Of a stretch of DNA of 64,000 nt, positions 51,464 through 64,000 are shown piece after piece. The position numbers and the translations under genes are program-made. Each line of letters starts with the position of its first letter. The first letter of the stretch is position 1. The notes under the pieces are model-generated. The model was given only the letters and a program-made list of their open reading frames with translations. It did not search any database and was not told the origin of the DNA. The stretch spans positions 1,490,001 to 1,554,000 of the forward strand of contig JAJTWR010000332.1 in assembly GCA_021613335.1 (NCBI GenBank). The letters run 5' to 3'. This DNA is from Whitmania pigra. Lineage: Eukaryota > Annelida > Clitellata > Hirudinida > Haemopidae.

Positions 51464-54400
51464 CTACAAGTTCTCCTGACAATGTGAGCACATTGTTGCC
51501 CTCCCACAAGCAGTGATCGTGGTGAGAACTTGCACCCTTCGATCATCATCACAGAGTGGAATGGTGGCCGCTTTCGACGAGGCTTGACCAGAGTCCCAAG
51601 TGTTTCCAACTCCACCGCTGCTGTGGCTCTTCCCCTCTTTTTGCCCACGCAGATTTTCCATCTGGAAAGTTCATCAATAAATTCTATGACAGGACTTCTG
51701 TTAATGGAACATTTTAATCCAATAAACAATTACTGAACCTGTTTTTGAAGTTTTGCAACTTTACTGATTTGGTCTGCTTTGACCTGCATCTTCAGTTTGA
51801 TATCTTCTAGTTCTCTTAGGATGCTGCTTTGAAAGTCAGAACTCGAGCTGGTCAGCATCATGTGCTGCATTTCTTCTCGATGGCTGAACATTTACGATTA
51901 GCAATTTAGAGACTAGCTATTTGAGATTGGTAAGAAAAATATAAACATCATGCATTCTTATGAAAATTAAGTGCAAATGTAGTTAGTATCAATGCAACAG
52001 AGAGAATAACCTTGGTTTTTACTTTAACAATTGTGTTACGTTATGCAAATTACTGCCTTTTTAAATCTCCAGTTGATAATAAAAATCGAATTAATTAGTA
52101 TCATAATCAATAACATTATTACTGCTCAAAATGTGAAAGTTCTTCTTGTAGTTGTGAGAGGAGACATTCCAATTCAAAACTGGAATCTGAGAGCGATTGA
52201 GCAGGAGCTGATGGAGTAGGAAGCGATGATTGCGTTGGAAGAGTGGTTGATTCGCTTAAGTGCATGGTGTTGAATTTCTTATTGACAGGCACTCCCTGGC
52301 AACAAATTATTTTGAAGAAAATTTTGAAGAAAAGGTTCTCAAGCAACATTCATTCAGAGATTAATGATGATATGCTTAAAATTAAAATCCATAACATTCA
52401 TTTTTAATGTGGTAAGATCATATATAAGAATACATTGGAGAGATTTGCTCAATTTATTGTGGCAATTATATTAAATGTGAGAACAAATTTACTGTACTGA
52501 GATGGGAGTACTTTGTTGGAAGAGATTCCTTGGCTTCATAGGAGAGAGATATGTTGTTCTATCTAACTGAGTTAAGTTACAAAATTTGTTTAAATTGTTA
52601 TCAACAATTTTTTAAATTTCTTGAGTTCTTCTGTGATGTAATGTTGCACTTTCCCTTGATTTTATACATAATAAGATTCACAGAATTATAAATGAGTTAA
52701 TAAATAATCTTAAAATGAATTTAAATCATCCTGTCTCTGTCACCTCATTCAACTGCAACACTCCTGACGAGCTTCAATCATTGCTCACCCTTCACCTGCA
52801 TTAACCAGTCCATAAATCATCATTCATCAACAAAGGCTATTTCTATGACACCCTTGCCATCTGGAATGCCCATCATTACCTCATTGCAACTCAGCAAACC
52901 CTTGAGCTCTTTGAACACCAATTGAGAACACAACTCTTCAGAAGGGTATTTTGGGAGCCAAAGGATCCAATTTACTTACAAAAGCATCAAACAATTTGTA
53001 TAAGCATGGCACCATGAATATAATTAATAAGTCCAGCATCATGAAGTAAATTTTAATTAGAAATCCAATTTATTTTGCTGATATATAAATAATTGATAAT
53101 AATATTGATAATAAATCAATCATAGCTGAATGATCAATCTCTTTTTAATAAAGTCACTTCCTTCTGAACAAAGAATTTGAAAATAAATTAAACAATAGCA
53201 TATCTATTTAATTTTATTGCAAAAATTCTTAACTTTTAGTGAATATATTAAGAACATGACATCTAAAAATTACCTCACTAGATTTGTCTTCAATTAATTG
53301 TTTGTTTCGCCTCTCTTGCTGAAGAAGTGCCTCAAGTTCCCTGATTTTTCTCTACAGATGTTATTATTTATTACAATTTTATTATCAGATTCCCATGAAA
53401 AATAGTTCACCAATTTTTGAAACCTCGATGCCTTCCTTCATAGTGCGGAGTCTTTCCTTTTCAACATTTAAGTTTGGATCCTTTCTACCACCTGCCTGAC
53501 TGTGCCTACAGAGAATCACAAATGAATCACTCAACTGAGAGTAAAGAATAATATATGATCCCTAAAATTAACATAAAATGATTTCGTAATTCCAACATTT
53601 TGAAAAAATTTGAAGTGCGTTAAATAAATAACATGCTAAGATTAAGATGACAGACTTTTATATTAAACATCATAGCTATTTATTGTAACAACCTGATATT
53701 TCTGAATGAAGGAGCACCAGATGAAGAACTAACTTCAAAGCTCAAACCAAAATAATTCTCAAAAGACTGTTTCAAATCATTCAAATATTTGTCCAATGAC
53801 ATGCACCTACTCTCAGCATTTGTCAGTTTGGAAGAGAGTTCTGCACCAAATTAAAAGTGTTCAAAAACTAAACTCATTAAGGTATAATTTCATGACACAA
53901 ACTGACACAAATCACAAGCCTTTAAATGCCAGATCTACATCATATTTTATAAACATTAGTTCTTAGGTTGAATGAATAAATGTTAAATGGCTAGTCAAAG
54001 TCCAAAATGTAAATGAAATATGTTTTATTGAAAATGAATACAAAGTTGAAGCCATGCAATTGTTCTGAACAAACCTGAAATATCATTTAAATTTGCCAAA
54101 TCTGATGAAGTATTGATTTTATTGAATGGAGATGTTTTAGCTGTTCTTTGACTTGTTTCTCTACCTAGGTCATGGAGATGTGACAATGCCTCATTTTTTT
54201 CTTTCTCAAGTTGAAATATTTTTTCCTGAAGATTTCTTAGTGCCATCATAACAGCTGTAAACACAAAATTCATAATACTTTGACAAACAAAACCATAAAA
54301 TCTTTATTATGTACAACCCTCTCTGTTGCTTTCAGGCATTTGATATTTGCTAGGTGATGCTTCATCAGTTGGGTAACACTTGTAGTCAGGAAAGCGTGAG

Positions 54401-54798
54401 GAAGGCCCAAAGTTTGACGGTGCACGCGGGTTGTCAGCTGCCGATCTGTTTGTGGGCATTGGAGGCGACGCGTGAGGGGGAGGAATTGTTTGGAATTCAG
54501 GAAAGCGTGAGGAAGGCCCGAAGTTTGAAGGTGCACGCGGGTTGTCAGCTGCCGATTTGTTTATGGGCATAGGAACCTGTGTGTGAGGGGACGGAATCGT
54601 TTGGAATTGCTGATCGTTATTAATTGTCGAAGACCTATTTGATTTAGGCTTTGTGATTGAAGGTAAAATCTGTTCAGTTGCATCAGCGTTAGGCGGTTCT
54701 GTGGGTGGCTGGTCGCCCGGAGAACCTCCACTCATTCTTATACTGGTAGCGGCTGGCAATTCCAATTGTTCTGTGCCTTCAGAGGCATTTTCAGACAT
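51464..54798 (-). CDS. CEP57: Centrosomal protein CEP57 homologue
   Basis: Eight exons from high to low: 54318-54798, 54075-54254, 53693-53840, 53424-53505, 53274-53351, 52123-52295, 51739-51883, 51464-51661; 494 residues against about 500 in human, with all phases matching. CEP57 localises to the centrosome, binds microtubules and aids centriole engagement. A Pro-rich disordered N-terminus precedes the coiled coil (AVMMALRNLQEKIFQLEKEK), which matches the centrosome-localisation domain. The microtubule-binding region shows LECLLSQLQEELSHFEHHRE and ILRELEDIKLKMQVKADQIS, which follow the family pattern closely. The centrosome domain is shorter than in vertebrates. The last exon reads a His/Ser/Gly-rich tail. 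The N-terminal part contains a 37-residue tandem repeat. It could equally be called CEP57L1-like; invertebrates usually have one gene. Confidence 0.86.
52730..52985 (+). mobile_element. LINE ORF2 C-terminal remnant in CEP57 intron
   Basis: On the plus strand, antisense to CEP57, an open stretch reads KGYFYDTLAIWNAHHYL and LELFEHQLRTQLFRR. The WN(A/S)..Y then F...L.T.LF pattern is the usual end of the reverse-transcriptase ORF in non-LTR retrotransposons of the jockey/CR1 type. Only this tail is present. Confidence 0.5.
54385..54606 (-). repeat. Tandem 111-base coding repeat in CEP57 exon 1
   Basis: Two adjacent copies encode residues 65-101 and 102-138, both starting FQTIP and ending AADNPRAPSNFGPSSRFP plus E or D. 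The last 20 residues are nearly identical, while the first 17 differ at several places. Confidence 0.95.
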
Positions 54799-55275
54799 TT
54801 TGTTCTGTGCGATCTAAGCAGATACGAAAACGTGCGACCTTATAAAGAATTCGAATACAACAATCAGGTTATCAAGCTAAGGACTCAACCCGCGATAATT
54901 TACGGATCTAACTAGTTGAGGCCGTTGCCAAGACATTGTTTGGAAAAAAAGTGTCGATGAAATGTTAATGTAATTAACTCCAAAATTTTCAACAGAATAT
55001 TTTATAAAAAGAAAATCAAAGCAATTTTTTTTAAATTAAGAGTTGCTACTTAAAGAAAAGTGGCATCATTCATAAACTAAACTAACGCACTGCTCGGCAG
55101 GGAGCTATAGTCGCTCCTCCACATGCCCGGCAGAGTAAGTCACCCAGCCCCAGAGCCATTAGACGAATTAATTTAACTCCAAAGTTGGACTACTTAATTC
55201 CAATGATCACAGCTTTTAACTAAAAATAATAATCCCCCAGATAATGATTCAAATTTTCAAAAACCATTTAAAAAA
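54799..55275. other. Spacer between CEP57 start and RTN4IP1 stop
   Basis: It holds the minus-strand CEP57 promoter and 5' leader together with the RTN4IP1 3' flank. A compact GC-richer patch at 55,085-55,160 may be promoter sequence. No open frame of note. Confidence 0.4.
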
Positions 55276-57301
55276 TTATGCTGAAAAGTCTATAATTGTT
55301 TTCCCCCTATTCTTTCCTGCAGCAACTTTCTTCATAGCCAAAGGAAGCTCATTGAAGGGGAACACTTTGTCTATGAGAGGTACCATCTAAAATGCAATGA
55401 ATTACATACAACCATTCAATGCTCAACCCCTAAAAATTCCAACCTTCTTCTTCTCTATGAGATCTCTGATAACGTTGAGTGCCTCTGCACTTGGATAGAA
55501 AACTCCCCAAGAAACAAGACCACCCTGCTTTAAGCCCTAAGAAATAAATCATACACTTACAAATTTTCTCGAATATATGCAGATTATTAACAAAAAACCT
55601 GTAATTTGGCAAGGGCCAGATCAACACCACTTTGAACAATTCCTACTGGAACACCATACTTGTTGATATTTTTCAGAAAAGGATTTATGATGGTAACATA
55701 TTTTGAACACATATTAGACTTCAAAAGTTGCAGGTTTGTATTGAGGTCTTGAGAGGCAACCAAGTCATAAATCAAATCATATCTGGAAATAAATATGTTT
55801 AGGCTTATGATACTTTAAATGACAAGTGAGATTATTCCAATGTTGATGTATAATGTGATTTTTTACATTCCTAACAGTTGCATTGAATTCTTAATAATAA
55901 AGTTGTATGTAATCATCAAGATTCAAAATAACTTTTAATCTCATCAATTTATTCCCATTGATAGTGAATGATCTACTCTTCAAAATAACAACTATAAGCA
56001 ACCAAAATATTATTTTATAAATAAATCCAATAAATCCATAATTACCTGCCATGAATGTTGAGCTGATGTATATAGTCATGATCATGATAATCCACAGCAT
56101 TTGTAGCTCCTAGTTCTAGTGCTTTGTCTACAAAGTCTGTAGAAACTGTAGTTGTAACTTCAGCTCCCCAAGCTCTGAATAACTAAGTAACATTGAAACA
56201 TTTAACCTTTTGATAAATTTCATTGTTTTAAAATAAATAAGTTCCACTCAAACATGATACTCATCATTTCTAATGCAGTTTATACCAAACATGATGTGCA
56301 TAAGACTAAGACAGCGATGTTAAGAACTAGACAAACTTATTTCACCTTTAATTTGGATTATAAGATTTAAAAAGCATCTTTGGTAAAATTAACATAAAGT
56401 CACCTGGATTGCAAAACTTCCAACTCCACCACTGCCTCCAAGTATTAGAACTCTGAAAAGTGGTAAAAAAAATCATCTCAAAAGGTTCAAAGTTAGAAAG
56501 TAAACTCACTTTTTGTCTTTGAATTGGCTTTCTTCAATCTTACCAAGACAGGACATTGCAGCCCATGTAGTTGATGCAACATAAGGAAATGCAGTGGCTT
56601 GCACATGTGATAAGCTTTTTGGTTTGAAAGAGATCTATTAATTCAAAAATCACAGTTTATGATAATAAAAAGACATAAATAATATTATCTAATGTTGACT
56701 CACATCCGATGAAGGAACATTAAGATACTGTGCAAATGAACCCTGATATGAAGCTTTAACTGTGCCCCAAACCTTGGTAATGAACACACTCTATTAATGA
56801 CATCAAATTTATAATGCTCTTTTAAAAAGATATAACCTCATCCCCAATTTTAAAACTTCTTGATTTTACTCCTTTACCAATATCAATAATTTTACCAGAA
56901 AAATCACGCCCCAAAGTTAGAGGAAATTCTGAGCTTTCGACAAGCAAGTGTTCCGCTCTCCTCAACGCATTTATTGCCACCGAACCATATCCCTCTGCAA
57001 AAGTTTGTCAATTTCACACTATGATTAAGTAATGCATAAACTATTAAAATAAATAAGTTCTACCTATCATTCGTGTATCAATAGGATTAATACTTGTAGC
57101 CTTAACTTCGATTAAGATATCCGATGGTCTTCTGATGATGGGGAGACTTACTGTTTCCAGTTTTAACTCGTCAGCATTTCCGTATCTGTGAATATGCCAC
57201 GCTTTCATATGTTGCGGAACAGAACTGGAGTTCCTCGCAAAATAATGAAGAGAAATCTTCCCACTGCAGACATATGCGAAAATTGACGCGCAAGACCTCA
57301 T
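55276..57301 (-). CDS. RTN4IP1: RTN4IP1, mitochondrial NAD(P)H oxidoreductase
   Basis: Nine exons from high to low: 57064-57301, 56837-56994, 56704-56772, 56510-56634, 56404-56452, 56046-56182, 55599-55782, 55444-55536, 55276-55386; 387 residues (human about 396), phases all consistent. RTN4IP1 (OPA10) is a zinc-free medium-chain dehydrogenase/reductase of the mitochondrial matrix, linked to coenzyme Q synthesis. The Arg/Ser-rich start (MRSCASIFAYVC) fits an import peptide, followed by MKAWHIHRYGNADELKLE. Family blocks follow: SINPIDTRMIEGYG, LTLGRDFSGKIIDIGKGV, the nucleotide motif LILGGSGGVGSFAIQ, ATNAVDYHDHDY and MVPLIDKVFPFNELPLAMKK with GKTIID. The first ATG at 57,299-57,301 was chosen because the upstream frame lacks another ATG. 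It lies about 0.5 kb downstream of USP48 on the same strand. Confidence 0.93.
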
Positions 57302-57809
57302 CTTTCGAATGATAAACAAAAATAAAACCCCGAGGTTCACTTTTACTTGTTTGCTTAAGAATTTAAAATTAAGAATTTTGTAAAATCTCTTTCATACCTT
57401 TAACCTGCATTATAAAAATTAAATAAATATGTATGGATCAATCTCATAAACTCCTCAACCAAACATGAAATTCAATGATGAACACGTTTACACCAAACAG
57501 AGTAATTCCACAAGCTACAAGAATGATGCAAACTTGACACAGCCTACATTCCTCAATCTGAGCATAACCAAAATTTGCGGTGCGCATCACTGATAACCAA
57601 CAGATAAAGTTAACCTTTGCCTAGCACGACGAAAATTAAAAGATTGCAAAACTGAAACTCTTTTGATAGCAGATTGTTTACAGAATTTACGACATAAAAA
57701 GGCAATGTATGCAAATACAATTTCAAACATCATTTTACAGTCTCTTCTGCCAATTTTGATACATAATTTTATTCCATCTGATAAGAAAGAGTCAAAATGT
57801 AGAAAAACA
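57302..57809. other. Spacer between USP48 and RTN4IP1
   Basis: It holds the USP48 3' UTR and the RTN4IP1 promoter. A frame on the minus strand here (57,587-57,847) is the USP48 last exon read in the wrong frame plus UTR, and is not a gene. Confidence 0.6.
57768..57773 (-). promoter_or_regulatory. Poly-A signal of USP48
   Basis: Minus-strand AATAAA 37 bases after the USP48 stop codon. Confidence 0.6.
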
Positions 57810-60800
57810 TCATCCAACGAGGCCTGTTCCTTTAAAACCTTCTTCAATAACCGAGCCTTAGAAAGAAAATAAATAATTCATCAATAAATAGGTAATGACA
57901 CCTTTACAAACAACATTCATGCAAACCTCCTCCAATCATATGAGGGGCAAAATTTTCCTCCATATCTTCAAGAACCTACAAAAGAGCAAAGTTCTGATTC
58001 TTATAAATAGATGAAACAGAATTTCACTTAAAAAGTTATTGTAATTAATATAAATCTATTACTAATGCTAACATATCACATGTGAAATTTTAAATAAAGC
58101 ATATCGGCATTCATAATTTTATCTATAAGATTTAGTTGCTACATCAACTACATATAGTTAGGTTTATCAAACACGTCACCTCAAGTTTAATAAGAGCTTC
58201 AGGAGGCACACACAATTCGCCCAGTGTGCAATCGTCACCAACCAGTTCCCTTCCATCAAAATATAGAACCTGGTTTGTTTTGTAGACTTGAAATTGACGA
58301 AATATCTGGCAAGAACCATGTGTAAAAATAATATAGTACAAATTAATGTAGATCCTGATGTGCATCACTTTCCATATGATCAAGGCCACTAGAATACATT
58401 ACGAGTCTTTAAAACGTTAAGAGATAAGATTGCATACTTCGATGTGGAGTTCTTTAAGAGTCATGTTAGAGCTGACCAAAATCTCCTTCTCTCCTCGATT
58501 CTTTGACCTTCTTCCACTCCTCCTGACAGCTGCACAGCACTCCAGTCTCGGATATTTTTCACCAGGCACATCGTCGTCTGACTTTCGTTTCTTTGACTTT
58601 TAAATTAAAACATATTTAAGCAAAATATAAATTACAAAATTTTTAATCCTTACAAATAACTAATTCTTTTTATGGGCTCTTAATAAATTAATAATTCTTA
58701 ATAAACCATTAGCATTATATGTAAGTGCGTGTACCTTTTCCTCTGATCCTGCATTGTTGCTATAATTGTCATTGTTGTCAACAGACAAGACACACTGCTG
58801 GATTGCTGATGAATCCGAATCAAAACTATCGAGTCTGTGAACATAGATTTTTGCTTTTACGTAATGAAATCTTGATTGAATCTCCTCTTTTCTTCGTTCT
58901 TCTAAGCAATCTACACACAACTCTAAAAGTGAAAAATTTAAGATCATAAAATCAGATAAATAGGGCTTTGAAAAAATAAAATAAGATTCAGTAGGATTGT
59001 AATGAGATTCGCTCCAAATTATAAATTACCTGGATGTGAAATTGCAAAATGGGAACCACTAGATTTTGTTTCAGCGATTTCCACATAAACCTCATGATCC
59101 ACATGGAAATAATTCTTTAAAACTTGCCATTCATTAGGCCATAGTAAAACAAATTGTCTGTTAAGAAAATAATTGAAACATGAGGCACCAATTAAATATG
59201 TCAAATAATTATGATTTCGAACATTTTTTATGATGCATGGATTTGGCAAACAGTAACAAATTGAAATTACAATGAATAATTCATTATTACTCAATATTAT
59301 TATTATATGTATCATTAGGTATGCTAATTTTCAACCTGCTAATCTCATTTGACTGCTCAGAATCCCAAGGGTCAAAGAGTAATTTTCCATGGCAGCAGAC
59401 CAAAAGGCAATTACAGACAGAGACTGGCATTTCATGTTTGCTTGAATCCCTGCAAAATAAAGTCAACGCCATTAATTTATTGTTTTTTTTTAATTTTTCA
59501 ATTTATCAATTGTTGTCAAGCAGATGTCAAAGAAGCTCAAGAGAATTATATGATCAATGCAAGCCATGTTAATGTAAGAAATGAAATTGCTTATAAAATC
59601 TCGACATTCAAATCATAAACTAATAAACATTACTTGCAGCATTTTTTCCATCTTTCAATGAATGTGGAGGATACCAGGAAGTATCTGAGTTGATCGTTAC
59701 GTGGTTGGTCGACTTCTCTGCTTCTGTCCTTCACCATCTCTGATTCTGTGAGGTGTTGCGTCCACGTCGTGTCGGGCTTCGTGTCTTCGTCGGCGATGTT
59801 TACGACGACGACGTCTCTCGGCATTGCAGAGGGAGTTTGGAAACTGGATTTGCATTCCATTGAAATTAATGCTTCATTCTGAATTTGTTGCTTTTGCTTG
59901 TTGAGGTGTGCCTGATGCTTTCTTAACGTGGATAGAGATGGCCTCCGTTTGTTGAGGAACAAATCGCTGAGATGCTGCTTGAGTTGGAGAGCTTGCTGCT
60001 TTGATTCATCCTGCACTATTTGTTCTTGTTGGGATTTGTCCTTTGACGAAGGATTCAGATAATTAAAACTCATAATTTTAAACGCGCCGATGCGATGCTG
60101 ATGCCCGATCAAGCAAAATTGAAACGAGCAATGTTTATAACCTTCATAACATAGATTGCAGCCATTGCCAATAAAATATACATTTGAGCACTGCTGAAGC
60201 TGTGCAACAAAATGTAATTAACTCAATTAGATGATAAAATGCTGATTAGCAACTAATATAATAATTAATAACTTAAAATACCTCACAAGTCAAACAACAC
60301 GGAGCACCGCACGGATATTCGGGAGAAGTAGGGAAATATTTTTTCAGAATTTTCCAAACATCTGATGAGACTGGTTTCCAGTTCTGTTGATTTGGATCAA
60401 GTCCATCTAAAATTTAACAGACAATAATTTAAAAAATTACACTAAAAACAACCACAAAAAACATTGCCTTTCTAAATCTTTAAAATAGTTAAGTGCTAAT
60501 TCTTGACCAATGAAACAATCCAAAAACTGACCATGGATGCAGAGTAAATCTGAATTAAACAATTCACTTTTCATGCCAAACTGCTCGGGTTCTGCAAGTG
60601 AAAGCAATGAAAGTAAATGTAACCCCAGTTTATGTACAAAACACCACAAGAGAGGCACACTTATAAAAGTGTAAACAAGAAGTGCAAGCAGGTTGTGACT
60701 GTTGCCACTACTGCCAGTAGAAATGCAACCCTCTCATCTAACTTGCATGCCCGGCACATTTACAATTGTTTCAAATTTGCCGATAGATCAAGTAAGAGGA

Positions 60801-63800
60801 TCACTAAAACATTGATGTGAAACTTGACAGCTGATTGCCAGCAAATGAAGTCCAACCTTCACTCTCATCTTTGGTATCCTTTTCAACCAACTTCCTCCAA
60901 TTTTTCCATGATTCCTTGCCAACAAGAAATCCTGTGGGTCTACAACAGAATGTTATCTTATGTTAAGCCGATCAGAAAAAAAAACATGATCTTTGGAAAA
61001 GTATTTAATAAATTCGACTCTAATTAAAACTTCATTATTTATAAACACAAAATAAATAATATTAATCAGATAGCTGAATTAGAGTAGCAGTTAGTGCTCA
61101 TGTCATCGGGAAGTACGAACTGGTAGTTCTTTGATTTCATGAGAGAAGCAATCTTCTTGGTGTCTTCACTCAAAGCCATCTTGGAATTTATGTTCGTACA
61201 TCTTTCGACCACACATTCTCGGCACAAAACTTCTGAGCTGAAAACATAATTTTTTTGCAAATTGTGTGAATTACAGAGCAACTACTATTCAATCATATTG
61301 GTTTAAAAATGGTTATTTATGGCTAATTCAGATAATTATGAATGTTTCATGATTCAACTAAATCCAAATTCCAACCAACCATGGCAGCCTGACACAGAGT
61401 CCCAACTGATTGGCAATGATGTCTACCTATAAATTAAAGTACATCTTAACTTACAAAATATCAACCTAAAGAAGTTAAACCACATCATAAGTTACATAAT
61501 ATCTACCCAAATCTTAACTTTGATAACAAAACTTAATGAACACTGATATTGAATGATATTGAAACAACATAACATTAGCAACAATCAACAAACGTAGTCG
61601 ACAACATGCACTTTAAATTGTATAAAAGAGCATAACGAGTTATTATGCATACTAACAACGTCGGAAGGGAGGAGTTTTAGATTCATCACTTTATCTGGGT
61701 TGAGTCTGTAAGGACAACATTTGACAATATGTAATAATTGATAATACTGCTTATTTGATTATATTATAACAAATATTAACATTTAGGCTTGTTATAAAAT
61801 TGCAGAATGTGACAATCAATAAATCCCTCACAAACACAATAATTAAACATTGATTCCAGGATAAAAAGCAATCTACTTTTTGTGTTTGCAGAAAAATAGC
61901 TTTCCGATATCTTTGTCATCTCTTTGATGTGTAGTGATATTAACATCTGGACCAGGATCATCATCATCATCATCAACATATGTTTCTGCAACATCATCTG
62001 CGTCGTTTTCCTTCGCATCACTGAGCATGTTGCTGTCACCTATTTCTATTTCATTGTCGTTAAAAAACTTTGTTAAGTTCTGCACTGGCACAAACTCAAA
62101 CTTTTCTAGTTTCTCTTCAGCACTGCAACCTAATTCAAATATTTCAAGCACCATCATTACTTGTAACAATAATGAAATAATAGCATTCATTTGTTAATCA
62201 CTTAATCTGTCTTAATAACAAGCTATGAAACAAAACTCATACAACCGACGAACCTTCATAACTGTTTATTGTAGAATAAAGTAATTTTATGTTTTCTTCT
62301 TTTTGGCACAACATTTCCTGAAATTCAAATTAAAAGAGATCAGTTCCTTATTGTACACAAATTAGTTTGTTTTTTGTAATTTATCTATTTTTAATTTATT
62401 TATTTATGTAATGTTTGCGAATCTGATCTGCAAAGTCACAATGTAAGGCAAAAATCTGGAATTTAATAGCAGTCGCAAGGCAAAAAATCGTCAAGATTGA
62501 ATTGTTTTGGGCATTTGTCACCAAATCAAATGTGATTTCAAACCCTTTTATGAGATTCTCTCAAAAGGTCCTTATCCAATTCTTTGTTGTGAATGCGGAT
62601 TTTTTCTTTCAAATTGTTTGGTAATTCTTCAAATTGCAAGTCTTCGCACACATTTACTAAAATGATAAAATGAAATAGATATTCAGGAGTATGAATTAAT
62701 AAATATTCATGATCTATCATTATATATTTCAACCTGTGGCATTCCTCTTTCTATAAACTAGCATATAAGCATTCACCAATGACATTTCCTTGCTGGATTT
62801 AGATTTCTTTTTGTTGTTGAGACTAGAGTTGCTGTTGTTGTCAGATGTTAAGCAATCTTCTTCTGAGATAATTAATTATTATTAATAATAGTACTTTAAT
62901 AATACAGAATATTTTTGCAATAAAAAATAATCATGATTGTTAGATTAATATCTATTTCTAGAAATAAATGGTTTGCAATAAATTGAAAAACTAAAACATC
63001 TAGAATAACTTAATTGTAAAAATATATCACTAGGAGGTGTCACCACTCACCGATGGCATTATCGAGGTCGTAGCCTGACAAATCTCCCTCGAGTTTGATG
63101 ACCTTCTCGTCATTGAACTGAAAAGTCGAAGCAGTCTTGCAATCTCGGATGACTGCTATGTAGTGACCACTGTTGGCCAACTGACCACTGTGGATCAGAA
63201 TGGCAAACAAGTCGTAAATGTGGCTCTCTTCTGAAACTGGAGAGTTGCTGGAATTCCCTGACGAAATGAATGAGGTATTTTAGCAACAATTAATGTAACT
63301 TCAAATAAAATGGTCAGCCTTCAGAAAAAATACTAAGAGTGAATCACAAGGGTGTAAACTTACTTTTCACATAAGGAGACATGTCCAGTGTGTCTGGGAA
63401 AGTTAGAGGAGAAGAAATCTTCTTTTTGCTATGCTTTTCCCTGAAAATGATCAAATTCAAATATTCAAATGCACGTGAAAACTGCAGAAATCATTGCAAT
63501 TTGTGGTAAAAAACTGATCCTAATTAAGCATTCAATTGGAAAAACCCACTTGTCGTAGACGAATCTGAGAAGTTGGAGGTTGAGAGTTGAAGGCAGTTCG
63601 ACCAACTCGATGCATCTTGTTGCATTTTGCTTCATTTTACAAGATGAGCAAAAGAACTGGTTGTCACCATCCAACATTTCTTGCTGAATTAAAAAGCGTT
63701 TTCCAATAAATAACTTTTGATATACAATCTATTGAAATCAGTTTGCTAAAAATTTAATAATTCAATCTAATCTTACAATAAATAATCCATTGAAATCATT

Positions 63801-63988
63801 TAGCTGATAAACAAAAACATTATTCTAATCTTATAATAAATAATCCATTGAAATCATTCAGTTAATAAATTATTCCGACCTCCAAGAACTCGTCGAGGCA
63901 CGCTGATAGTTTTTTGTTGTTGACGATGTTTAAATCGAGTTCATAAAACTCTGATCGACTCCTCGTTTGGTTCCCACACTGAGTGCAA
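57810..63988 (-). CDS. USP48: USP48 deubiquitinase, 5' end outside window
   Basis: Partial; 22 exons from high to low: 63880-63988, 63550-63683, 63364-63440, 63051-63257, 62734-62862, 62544-62656, 62254-62317, 61877-62129, 61657-61705, 61380-61426, 61121-61237, 60857-60939, 60508-60591, 60282-60406, 59634-60199, 59336-59449, 59030-59157, 58735-58922, 58438-58596, 58180-58305, 57927-57975, 57810-57856. About 989 codons; the catalytic Cys region lies beyond the edge. USP48 is a nuclear ubiquitin protease acting on histone H2A and NF-kB components. Visible: CTQCGNQ and CSSCKMKQNATRCIEL zinc finger, catalytic histidine in SGHYIAVIRD, NAYMLVYRK, DUSP-region blocks (VLCRECVVERC, LVGKESWKNWRK, LLWPNEWQVLKNYF), a C-terminal ubiquitin-like fold (YFDGRELVGDDCTLGELCVP) and the conserved end EEGFKGTGLVG. 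The 566-base exon holds a Gln/Lys-rich insertion of about 110 residues. The 60508 donor is the least certain boundary. Confidence 0.94.
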
Positions 63989-64000
63989 CTTAAATTATTA

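Noticed and set aside
57587..57847. A separate small minus-strand gene between USP48 and RTN4IP1
   Set aside because: It is the USP48 last exon and 3' UTR read in the wrong frame.
57904..57926. USP48 stop after HECCL in the penultimate exon
   Set aside because: The spliced form gives the conserved EEGFKGTGL ending, so the read-through reading is probably intron.

Overview
This is a window of AT-rich nuclear DNA from an invertebrate animal. All real genes are split by GT-AG introns (at least one probable GC-AG intron), and repeats are mostly transposon relics. The protein families, the compact 60-400 base introns and a secreted antistasin-like gene suggest an annelid, possibly a leech. That assignment is an inference, not a proof. 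No bacterial operon, CRISPR array or phage was seen. No tRNA or rRNA was noticed, although no covariance search was possible.

Layout: 1-18 kb is gene-poor. It holds a long ATT microsatellite, a decayed Ty3/gypsy retrotransposon (about 4.66-7.3 kb, minus), a 250-base direct repeat pair and one unassigned exon-like segment. A 2.2-kb pogo-type DNA transposon with clear terminal inverted repeats lies at 18,149-20,393. From 22.4 kb the window is gene-dense. On the plus strand come a GW182/TNRC6 homologue (miRNA silencing), CFAP157 (ciliary coiled coil), two tandem Na+/K+-ATPase beta subunits and a small secreted antistasin-like protein. On the minus strand come V-ATPase subunit E, CEP57, RTN4IP1 and USP48, whose 5' end lies beyond the right edge. 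A LINE ORF1 fragment followed by a broken hAT transposase separates ATP6V1E from CEP57.

I assembled the exon models by hand from open frames, splice dinucleotides and phase matching. For the nine multi-exon genes every junction keeps frame, and product lengths agree with their families (for example V-ATPase E = 226 residues). The genes are functionally unrelated housekeeping, ciliary and RNA-silencing genes, so this is ordinary animal gene order and not an operon. The two Na+/K+-ATPase beta genes are the exception: they are a local tandem duplication with the same intron positions and phases.

The most interesting signals are possible alternative terminal exons in CFAP157 (one from a local duplication) and in GW182, the diverged tandem beta subunits (one with a Ser/Thr-rich tail), a lineage-specific insertion in USP48, a 37-residue tandem repeat in CEP57, and the TIR-bounded pogo element. 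I see no strong evidence of a wholly new biological system.
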